NCBI GenBank assembly: GCA_027024445.1 | Contig: JALVSJ010000274.1 | Location: forward strand, 1-38,066 | DNA from: Desulfobacterales bacterium | Lineage (GTDB): Bacteria > Desulfobacterota > DSM-4660 > Desulfatiglandales > Desulfatiglandaceae | Direction of reading: 5' to 3' | DNA length: 38,066 nt | In this document: positions 31,965 to 38,066 of the stretch, piece after piece | Position numbering within the stretch: the first letter of the stretch is position 1 | How the letters are laid out: each line of letters opens with the position of its first letter | Notes under the pieces: model-generated | Database searches by the model: none | The model's input: only the letters and a program-made list of their open reading frames with translations | Told to the model about the DNA's origin: nothing | Position numbers and translations under genes: made by a program

Positions 31965-32261
31965 TCACTTGCCCAGCAATTCTTCGATTATTTTCTTGAC
32001 CTCGCCCCTCTTGTTATCTTCCACCGTTACTCCTTTTTCTCTCAACCAATCTTTGTACACGCGGCCGATCCCCCCGCATATGACCTTCTCCACCCCAAGG
32101 TCTACGAGCCTTCTAGCTATATCAAACGGTGACTCTGCCCCAAGATTCCATCGGGCTTCCTGTTTTACCGAGGCATTCTTGATCTCCACGAGCAACACCT
32201 CGGAAGAGGCGCCAAAATGAGGCGCAACCCTGTCCTTAAACAATGGAATTGCGATCTTCAT
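31965..32261 (-). CDS. NifX/NifB-type dinitrogenase iron-molybdenum cofactor-binding fold protein
   Basis: This 98-aa protein of the Nitro_FeMo-Co family opens MKIAIPLFKDRVAPHFGASSEV, with the conserved RVAPHFG/HFG cofactor-binding signature, then FDIARRLVDLGVEKVICGGIG. The start at 32261 has GGAGG 6-7 nt upstream and is preferred over 32297. Stand-alone family members carry Fe-Mo or other metal clusters, often outside nitrogen fixation. First gene after sigma-54 promoter P4 and directly before the radical SAM gene (45-nt gap). Confidence 0.92.
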   Translation of the reverse strand: MKIAIPLFKDRVAPHFGASSEVLLVEIKNASVKQEARWNLGAESPFDIARRLVDLGVEKVICGGIGRVYKDWLREKGVTVEDNKRGEVKKIIEELLGK

Positions 32262-32292
32262 CTGTCGCCTCCGGCTTGCTATATTAGTACAT

Positions 32293-32308
32293 AGCAATCG
32301 CCATGCCT
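32293..32308 (-). promoter_or_regulatory. Sigma-54 promoter P4, NifX-like/radical SAM operon
   Basis: The minus strand reads AGGCATGGCGATTGCT, keeping GG and GC at exact spacing with a perfect -12 TTGCT. Start expected near 32281, about 20 nt before the ATG at 32261. About 100-130 bp upstream lies the palindrome that probably binds R3. Confidence 0.75.
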
Positions 32309-32406
32309 TAAGTTAAGTTCGAGGGGGGATTAACAAAATGCTAAGTGATTACTGTAGGTTATTAATGAGAGAGAAGTTTGGGATCTATTGAAAAGGCAAG
32401 TGTGAT

Positions 32407-32421
32407 GTTTCAAGCTGAAAC
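32407..32421. promoter_or_regulatory. Enhancer-like palindrome GTTTCA-AGC-TGAAAC upstream of P4
   Basis: A perfect inverted repeat, GTTTCAAGCTGAAAC, is followed by two further GTTTCA half sites (32423-32428 and about 32436-32441). It lies about 100-115 bp upstream of promoter P4 and about 33 bp from the end of the R3 gene. Position and symmetry are those of an upstream activating sequence for an enhancer-binding protein, most likely R3. Confidence 0.6.
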
Positions 32422-32453
32422 TGTTTCACCTCAGCGTTTCAACTCGGTGGCAT

Positions 32454-33827
32454 CTATTCAATTCCATATTTTTTGATTTTTCGCCACAGGGTAGTACGGC
32501 TGATGCCCAATTCTCTGGCTGTGGCGAGCCTATTGCCTTTGTGTTTTTCCAGGGCCCTGCGTATCCTTTCGGCCTCTTCCACAGCCAATGATCCGGTTGC
32601 AGGCCTGTCCAGCCTGTGCTGTTGGGCCCATTCCTTTAGGTCTTCAGGTAGATGTTCCATCCTGATATACGTTTCCTTGCATAAGATATAGGCGTATTCG
32701 ATGATGTTCTCTAACTCCCTAATGTTACCTGGAAAAGGGTAAACCATGAAAAAGGCCATCACCTCAGGGCTCACTCCCTGGATAGCTCTACCTTTTAGCA
32801 GATTGTATTTGTGAATAAAATGCTCCACCAGTAATGGTATGTCTTCCTTGCGTTCTCTTAAGGGGGGCAGGGCGATTTTGACCACGTTGAGCCTGTAATA
32901 GAGGTCTTCCCTAAAGGTCCCTTCCTTAACCATTTCCTTGAGATCGCGGTTTGTTGCTGCCACCACTCTGAAGTCCGTCTTGATTGACTTGGTGTGGCCG
33001 AGAGGCGTGAATTCTCCCTCTTCCAAGACCCTGAGCAAATCGGCCTGAAAGGCAAGGGAAGTGTTACAAATTTCATCCAAGAATAAAGTTCCCTTGTCAG
33101 CTAACAGAAAACGGCCCGGCTTGTCCCTGGTCGCCCCTGTAAAGGCCCCCCTGGAATATCCAAATAGTTCGGACTCCAGCAATGTATCTGGCAGTGCGCC
33201 ACAATTTATGGCTACAAAAGGACCGTCCCTGCGGGAGCTTAAGTTGTGGATGGCTCGGGCAAAAAGTTCTTTGCCCGAGCCGGTAGGGCCTTCTATAAGT
33301 ACCGGACTGTCGCTCTCCGCAATGTCAGGCAGGACAGCAAATATTTGCCTTATCTTGGGATGTCTTCCCACAATGTCTTCTGGCGAGTATGTGCGGGCCA
33401 CCTGACGACGCAGACGCTCAAGTTCTGAAAGATCCCGGAAGATCTCGATTACTCCTATAATGTCTCCAGCTTCCGTGGCTAAAGGGCAGGCACGTAAGCT
33501 AACAGGGACTTGTTCGCCTTGCTTGTTAATCAAGAATGCCGGGATATCACGTGGACTAGTTCCTGCCTTTACTACCTGATCTAGAGGGCACTTTTCTGTG
33601 CAGATGTCGGCCCTGATTATGTCAAAGCAGAACTGTCCCACAGCATCCTTGCTAGAAAATCCGGTCAGAATTTCCGCTGCCTTATTAAAAAAAGTAATCC
33701 TCTTGTCCAGGTCTATCGTAATGATTCCCTCACTGATACTCTCCAGAATTTTACAACAGGGATGAAATTCCCCTTCAGGAATTCCACATCTGAGAATACT
33801 GAATTTCCTGTGCTGGTTTTTAACCAT
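32454..33827 (-). CDS. Sigma-54-dependent activator R3 with Cys-rich PAS domain
   Basis: This 457-aa enhancer-binding protein has cysteines in an N-terminal segment (LRCGIPEGEFHPCCKILESI), then a PAS domain with the cluster GQFCFDIIRADICTEKCPLD like that of R2. The AAA+ domain has GPTGSGKELFARA (Walker A), GAFTGA and a Walker B LFLDEICNTS, where the usual G-x-L/M-P after DEI is replaced by CNTS. The C-terminal HTH is RLATARELGISRTTLWRKIK. It starts at ATG 33827 with a weak AGG upstream. It lies beside its presumed target promoter P4 and the enhancer palindrome. Confidence 0.94.
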   Translation of the reverse strand: MVKNQHRKFSILRCGIPEGEFHPCCKILESISEGIITIDLDKRITFFNKAAEILTGFSSKDAVGQFCFDIIRADICTEKCPLDQVVKAGTSPRDIPAFLINKQGEQVPVSLRACPLATEAGDIIGVIEIFRDLSELERLRRQVARTYSPEDIVGRHPKIRQIFAVLPDIAESDSPVLIEGPTGSGKELFARAIHNLSSRRDGPFVAINCGALPDTLLESELFGYSRGAFTGATRDKPGRFLLADKGTLFLDEICNTSLAFQADLLRVLEEGEFTPLGHTKSIKTDFRVVAATNRDLKEMVKEGTFREDLYYRLNVVKIALPPLRERKEDIPLLVEHFIHKYNLLKGRAIQGVSPEVMAFFMVYPFPGNIRELENIIEYAYILCKETYIRMEHLPEDLKEWAQQHRLDRPATGSLAVEEAERIRRALEKHKGNRLATARELGISRTTLWRKIKKYGIE

Positions 33828-33952
33828 TTATAAACCTAACTAAGGGTTTCCCTTTAAAGTTATTCTTAGCAATATTTTGAAGAAATACAAATAATTTCTT
33901 GGTAATTACTTGATCTTCTCTAAAGGAAAGAGCAGCTTTAGAAAGAAATTTG

Positions 33953-33981
33953 TTGACACTCAATAGACGAGATGCTAATAA
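33953..33981 (+). promoter_or_regulatory. Sigma-70 type promoter for rrf2-cydAB
   Basis: TTGACA (33953-33958), a 17-bp spacer and TAATAA (33976-33981). The start would be near 33988, about 37 nt before the Rrf2 gene. The surrounding 33840-34020 is AT-rich with no gene. Rrf2 proteins often bind over such promoters, so autoregulation is possible. Confidence 0.62.
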
Positions 33982-34024
33982 GATAAAAAAGGTCTCATTA
34001 ATCCTATTAAAAAGGTAGGGTTCA

Positions 34025-34492
34025 ATGCGCCTAACAAAAGCCAGTGAATATGCAGTACGTTGCGTGCTTTTCTTGGCCACAAGCGGCAAACACAAGGTTG
34101 TTTGCCGCAAAGATATTACCACGGCGATGGATATCCCCGACCAGTTTCTTCGCAAGATCGCCCAGCAATTGGCAAAAGCCGACATTATAGACATAGTGCA
34201 GGGACCAAAAGGAGGCTACAGGCTGTTGAAAGATCCCGACAAATTGACTCTGCTTGAGGTGGTGGAGGCAATGATTGGAAAGATATGTCTGAATGAATGC
34301 GTGGTGGACCCTGATTTTTGCTTCCGCAGCCCCACATGCTCTGTTCACAGGGTATGGCAGAGGGCAACAGACCAATTGCGACAAACCCTCAAAGAATCCA
34401 CCTTCTCCCATCTGGTGGCGGAAGGCTCATGCATCCCTGATGATATATGCGCAGGGTCAAGCGGCACAGAAGTAAGAGTGGGGAAGGTTTAG
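34025..34492 (+). CDS. Rrf2-family transcriptional regulator, probable Fe-S sensor
   Basis: This 155-aa regulator has the N-terminal Rrf2 winged helix (MRLTKASEYAVRCVLFLA, then IPDQFLRKIAQQLAKADIID, GPKGGYRLLKDPDKLTLLEVVEA). In the region where Rrf2 proteins hold a cluster it has KICLNECVVDPDFCFRSPTC, providing four cysteines. It may sense oxygen, nitric oxide or Fe-S status and control the cydAB genes 64 nt downstream. The C-terminal tail carries two extra cysteines (GSCIPDDIC). GGTAGGG precedes the ATG. Confidence 0.93.
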   Translation: MRLTKASEYAVRCVLFLATSGKHKVVCRKDITTAMDIPDQFLRKIAQQLAKADIIDIVQGPKGGYRLLKDPDKLTLLEVVEAMIGKICLNECVVDPDFCFRSPTCSVHRVWQRATDQLRQTLKESTFSHLVAEGSCIPDDICAGSSGTEVRVGKV

Positions 34493-34555
34493 ATATAGGC
34501 CTGTGGCCAAGAACCCGGATGTATCACCTTCAGGCAAAGGAAAGGAGGGCAGGTT

Positions 34556-35860
34556 ATGGACGTAGTAACACTATCTCGGTTGCAATTTGCTGTTGCAACG
34601 CTTTTTCATTTCCTTTTTGTTCCCCTGACTTTGGGCCTTTCCATTCTGGTGGCCATCATGGAGACCAAATATGCTCGGACAGGCGATGAGACCTATCTCA
34701 AGATGACCAAGTTCTGGGGAAAGATATTTCTTATCAACTTTGCGGTGGGAATAGTTACGGGGATAACCCTGGAATTTCAGTTCGGAACTAACTGGTCTGG
34801 ATATTCCTCCTTTGTGGGAGACATATTTGGCTCACTGTTGGCCATTGAGGCAACGGCTGCTTTTTTCCTGGAATCCACGCTCATCGGTGTTTGGATCTTC
34901 GGGTGGCGAAAGCTATCCGCCAAAGCCCACGCTACCGTCATGTGGTTTGTGGCAGGGGCGTCAACCTTGTCTGCCCTCTGGATTCTCACCGCAAATGCCT
35001 GGATGCAACATCCAGTAGGCTATGTGATTAGAAATGGCCGGGCTGAGTTGGCCAGCTTTGGAGCGGTGGTGACACAGAAATTTGCCATACTGGAGATCCT
35101 CCACACCCTCAGTGCTGCATATATCCTCAGCGCCTTTTTTGTGATGGGAATCAGTGCATACTATCTCCGGAAAAAACAATTGGTGGATTTTTTTACCAGG
35201 TCCTTCCGCATAGCACTTGTTTTTGGCCTGATCTTCTCCTTTTTTGAGATAGTTGAGGGTCACATCCACGGTGCCGACCTGGCGGAAAAGCAGCCAACCA
35301 AACTTGCAGCCCTTGAGTCCCATTGGGAGACCAGCAAGAGAGCCCCCATCTACCTGTTTGCATTTCCTGATGAGGATAATTCAAGGAATGCGGTGCAGAT
35401 CGGACCTATCCCCGGGATGCTAAGTCTGCTCGCCTTTCATAATCCCGATGCAGAGGTCAAGGGACTAAGGGATTTTCCAAAGGAAGATCGCCCGCCAGTG
35501 CTGATAACATTCGGAGCCTTCAAGTTCATGATAGCCCTCGGGTTCTATTTCGCCCTTGTGACCCTGGTGGGTATGATTAAAAGGGACAAGCTCACCGAAA
35601 GTCCCGGGTATCTCAGACTGATGCTATGGTCGATACCTCTGCCCTATATAGCTATAGAGCTTGGATGGGTGGTGGCAGAGGTAGGCAGGCAACCATGGAT
35701 TGTTTACGGTGTCATGCGAACGTCTCAGGCTGCCTCTCCGATTGTGGCCTCGCAGGTGGCCATAACACTTGTGGGCTTCATAGTGGTATATGGACTGCTC
35801 GGGGCAATTGCTGCATACCTGATGGTGAAGCACATAAGAACAGCGCCTGAGCTTGCATGA
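34556..35860 (+). CDS. cydA: Cytochrome bd quinol oxidase subunit I
   Basis: This 434-aa integral membrane subunit carries hemes b558, b595 and d and reduces oxygen to water with electrons from quinol. Visible are LSRLQFAVATLFHFLFVPLT with the conserved histidine (His18 here), helices around LINFAVGIVTGITLEFQFGTNW, EILHTLSAAYILSAF, and the GRQPWIVYGVMRT motif. The Q-loop region is short, as in many bd oxidases of the non-enteric type. SD AGGAGG. Its presence in an anaerobe suggests oxygen scavenging rather than growth on oxygen. Confidence 0.97.
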   Translation: MDVVTLSRLQFAVATLFHFLFVPLTLGLSILVAIMETKYARTGDETYLKMTKFWGKIFLINFAVGIVTGITLEFQFGTNWSGYSSFVGDIFGSLLAIEATAAFFLESTLIGVWIFGWRKLSAKAHATVMWFVAGASTLSALWILTANAWMQHPVGYVIRNGRAELASFGAVVTQKFAILEILHTLSAAYILSAFFVMGISAYYLRKKQLVDFFTRSFRIALVFGLIFSFFEIVEGHIHGADLAEKQPTKLAALESHWETSKRAPIYLFAFPDEDNSRNAVQIGPIPGMLSLLAFHNPDAEVKGLRDFPKEDRPPVLITFGAFKFMIALGFYFALVTLVGMIKRDKLTESPGYLRLMLWSIPLPYIAIELGWVVAEVGRQPWIVYGVMRTSQAASPIVASQVAITLVGFIVVYGLLGAIAAYLMVKHIRTAPELA

Positions 35861-35911
35861 CTGAGGCCTGGCCATTCCACCCTACCTCAATAACAGAAAG
35901 GGGGTAAAAAG

Positions 35912-36940
35912 ATGGTACTTCAAACTATTTGGTTTTTGTTGTGGGGGCTCCTGTGGGCCATATACTTTGTGACGGACGGTTTTGATCTCGGTATAGGAGC
36001 ACTGCTTCCATTCTTGGGCAAAACCGATGAAGACAGGCGAATAATGTACAACGCCATGGGACCATTATGGGACGGCAATGAAGTATGGTTGATAACTGCT
36101 GGAGGAGTGACTTTTGCTGCGTTTCCCAAACTCTATGCTGTCATGTTCAGTTCGCTTTATTCCGCATTGATGCTTATCCTATTCTGCCTCATTGTGAGAG
36201 GGGTCTCCTTTGAGTTCCGAAACAAGGTGGAAAGTACAGCATGGAAAAAGGTATGGGACACCTGCATGTTCCTGGGTAGCGCACTTCCGGCTATCTTGCT
36301 CGGGGTAGCCTTTGCCAATATTTTCCGGGGTCTTCCCATTGACCAGAACGGAATTCTACACGGTAACCTTTTTAGCCTCCTGAATCCATATGGTTGGCTT
36401 GGTGGAGCCCTTTTCCTTGCCCTTTTCCTTGTCCATGGGGCCACGTGGCTGGCCATGCGCACAGAGGGCGATTTGCATGAGCGGGCATCAGCAGCGGCCA
36501 ACAAACTTTGGTACTATATGGTTGCAGCGGTTCTGGTATTCTTGATCGTGAGTGCCTTTGCCACTCACCTATATGACAATTACCTTAGGCACTTTGTACT
36601 TTTCATTGTCTTGATTATTGCTGTCATCACGATCATTGCTACAAAGGTCTCTCTGGTAGCAGGTAATTTTGGGCGGGCTTGGATCTGGTCGGGCATTACC
36701 ATTATCAGTGCCACCTTTTTTGGAGTAATCGGGCTTTTTCCAAATATGTTTCCGTCTACTATCAATCCCGCCTACAGCCTGACAGCCTTCAACGCATCTT
36801 CAAGTACACTGACTCTGAAAATTATGCTTATTGTTGCGTTGATATTTGTTCCCATTGTTCTCGCGTACCAGGCGTGGGCATACCTGATGTTCAGGGGAAA
36901 GATAAGCGAGGAAGAGCTGGGCTACGATGAGGGGTATTGA
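35912..36940 (+). CDS. cydB: Cytochrome bd quinol oxidase subunit II
   Basis: This 342-aa membrane partner of CydA has eight or so helices, starting TIWFLLWGLLWAIYFVTDGF with the conserved WAIYFVTDGFDLG segment, then NAMGPLWDGNEVWLITAGG and FLVHGATWLAMRTEGDLHER. It follows cydA by 51 nt with AGGGGG before its ATG. No small CydX-like ORF was recognised before the hairpin at 36973. Confidence 0.97.
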   Translation: MVLQTIWFLLWGLLWAIYFVTDGFDLGIGALLPFLGKTDEDRRIMYNAMGPLWDGNEVWLITAGGVTFAAFPKLYAVMFSSLYSALMLILFCLIVRGVSFEFRNKVESTAWKKVWDTCMFLGSALPAILLGVAFANIFRGLPIDQNGILHGNLFSLLNPYGWLGGALFLALFLVHGATWLAMRTEGDLHERASAAANKLWYYMVAAVLVFLIVSAFATHLYDNYLRHFVLFIVLIIAVITIIATKVSLVAGNFGRAWIWSGITIISATFFGVIGLFPNMFPSTINPAYSLTAFNASSSTLTLKIMLIVALIFVPIVLAYQAWAYLMFRGKISEEELGYDEGY

Positions 36941-36972
36941 ACTGGTAAGACTCAGAAAATAAGGTGTCTTCA

Positions 36973-37005
36973 GCAAACGGGATTTTTTTGAAAAATCCCG
37001 TTTGC
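36973..37005. terminator. 15-bp perfect hairpin after cydB
   Basis: GCAAACGGGATTTTT (36973-36987) and AAAAATCCCGTTTGC (36991-37005) pair perfectly around the loop TTG. The T-run lies inside the stem rather than after it, so termination is likely but not by the classic form. It separates cydB from the flavodiiron gene. Confidence 0.7.
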
Positions 37006-37042
37006 ATTATGGTCAGATAGGTATTATGTTTTTGGCAACCCG

Positions 37043-37070
37043 CATACTCTGCAGATCAAAAGCGAGTATG
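37043..37070. promoter_or_regulatory. Inverted repeat CATACTC/GAGTATG upstream of flavodiiron gene
   Basis: CATACTC (37043-37049) and GAGTATG (37064-37070) form a 7-bp inverted repeat with a 14-nt spacer, 29 nt before the start codon at 37099. It could be an operator or a weak leader hairpin. No clear -35/-10 was seen between 37006 and 37098. Confidence 0.3.
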
Positions 37071-37098
37071 TGGTAAAATCGTTTATGGAGGTGAAAAA

Positions 37099-38066
37099 AT
37101 GCAGCCTGTAGAAGTTGTCAAAGACGTGTACTGCCTTCCGGCCATAGATTGGAACATCAGGGACTTTCACGGCTATTCAACGTATCCCGGAACCACATAT
37201 AATGCCTATTTGATTTTGGATGAAAAAATAACATTGATTGATACGGTAAAGAAAGAGTTTGCTGATGAACTTCTGGATGCCATAGCCCAGATAGTTGATC
37301 CCAAGAAGATTGACTATGTGGTCAGTAACCACACGGAGATGGATCACTCCGGCGGGCTGCCACGAGTAATGCACAAGATCGGCGAAGATAAACCCGTGTA
37401 CTGCTCCAAGATGGGATTTAAGAATCTCACCAAGCACTTTGGCTCAAGATGGAACCTGCAGCAGGTAGAAACGGGTACAGAGCTTTCCCTTGGAAACAAG
37501 ACGCTCTTGTTTCTGGAGACCCGCATGGTCCATTGGCCTGACAGTATGTTTACCTACCTAAAGGATCACAGTGTCCTGTTTTCCAGTGATGGCTTTGGTC
37601 AGCACTATGCCTCCCTTGAGCGGTTCGATGACCAGGTAGGTGAAGAGATCATGATTCATGCGCAAAAATACTACGCGAATATCCTGCTGCTCTATTCACC
37701 CTTGATCCTTAAGCTTGTTGAGAAGGTGAAGGAACTGAATCTCCAGATTGATATGGTGTGTCCGGATCACGGAGTTATCTGGAGAAAGAATCCCGGGAAA
37801 ATCATAGAGGCATATGCCAGGTGGGCAAAACAAGAACCCCAGCGCAAGGCCATAGTTATCTATGACACCATGTGGCACAGCACTGAAACCATGGCAGAAA
37901 CCATCTCCGAGTCCCTTTGGACGGAAGGCGTTCCAACTGTTGTTCGGAAGCTGAGAACGACTCACCGGAGCGATATTATGACAGAAGTGCTGGATGCAGG
38001 GGCTGTAATAGTTGGCTCTCCAACACTGAACAACGGGTTATTCCCCACTATAGCCGACATTCTCAC
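37099..38066 (+). CDS. Flavodiiron protein (oxygen or NO reductase), truncated by window end
   Basis: The visible part is 322 codons of a protein usually around 400 aa. It contains a metallo-beta-lactamase-like domain with the diiron ligands HTEMDH (H78, E80, D82, H83), H145 (MVHWPDSM), D164 (SSDGFGQH) and H224 (CPDHGVIW). From about residue 250 a flavodoxin domain with FMN-loop YDTMWHSTETMAETI follows. GGAGGTG precedes the ATG at 37099. It reduces oxygen to water or NO to N2O using rubredoxin-type donors in the cytosol. With cytochrome bd it forms an oxygen-defence region. Confidence 0.96.
   Translation, partial: MQPVEVVKDVYCLPAIDWNIRDFHGYSTYPGTTYNAYLILDEKITLIDTVKKEFADELLDAIAQIVDPKKIDYVVSNHTEMDHSGGLPRVMHKIGEDKPVYCSKMGFKNLTKHFGSRWNLQQVETGTELSLGNKTLLFLETRMVHWPDSMFTYLKDHSVLFSSDGFGQHYASLERFDDQVGEEIMIHAQKYYANILLLYSPLILKLVEKVKELNLQIDMVCPDHGVIWRKNPGKIIEAYARWAKQEPQRKAIVIYDTMWHSTETMAETISESLWTEGVPTVVRKLRTTHRSDIMTEVLDAGAVIVGSPTLNNGLFPTIADIL

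Noticed and set aside
1-38066. tRNA and rRNA genes
   Set aside because: No cloverleaf-type T-arm sequences or rRNA-like segments were recognised by eye; a tRNAscan run would be decisive.

Overview
The gene content suggests an anaerobic or microaerotolerant bacterium of the Desulfobacterota (former Deltaproteobacteria). The indicators are Qmo/Hdr-type flavin and iron-sulfur proteins, DsrE/TusA sulfur-carrier proteins, a DVU0298-family protein, three sigma-54 activators with cysteine-bearing PAS domains, and an oxygen-defence set (cytochrome bd, flavodiiron protein). This is inferred from gene families only; no rRNA or tRNA gene was seen.

Layout. (1) 1-2423 is accessory: the end of a CRISPR array (6 identical 37-bp repeats, no cas genes in view), a RAYT-type Y1 transposase element bounded by 28-bp perfect inverted repeats, and an AbiEii-type toxin/antitoxin pair. 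(2) 2458-5623 holds housekeeping genes: mtnA, a SAM decarboxylase with its own sigma-70 promoter and a possibly structured leader, and tilS. (3) 5725-8518 holds a conserved hypothetical gene divergent from a MoxR ATPase/VWA pair. (4) 8515-15120 (minus) is a tolC-MFP-RND efflux operon ending in a Crp/Fnr regulator. (5) 15346-16731 (minus) is sigma-54 activator R1, with a near-perfect sigma-54 promoter on each side: one toward the efflux operon and one toward (6), 16978-23462, a TusA-like/cNMP/TusA/MvhD/HdrA/HdrA/wHTH/QmoC-like operon. (7) 23719-25664 holds two DsrE-family genes flanking two genes of unknown function. (8) 25717-30460 holds activator R2, a sigma-54 promoter, and an operon of a small cysteine protein, a TPR protein, two universal stress proteins and a DVU0298-family protein. 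(9) 30498-33827 (minus) holds activator R3, an enhancer-like palindrome, a sigma-54 promoter, a NifX-fold protein and a radical SAM protein. (10) 34025-38066 holds an Rrf2 regulator, cydAB and a truncated flavodiiron gene.

How it fits together. The most striking feature is a repeated regulatory cassette. Each of the three bacterial enhancer-binding proteins has a cysteine-cluster PAS domain and sits directly beside a sigma-54 promoter driving a sulfur, stress or metal-cofactor operon. The central proposal (inference) is a sulfur-carrier-linked, quinone-interacting Hdr/Qmo-like membrane complex under sigma-54 control, accompanied by efflux and oxygen-protection modules. A second candidate novelty lies between R1 and tolC: a sigma-54 promoter is followed about 90 nt later by a strong intrinsic terminator, and the short transcript would contain an 8-nt complement of the tolC ribosome-binding site. 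This could be a sigma-54-dependent small RNA or an attenuated leader.
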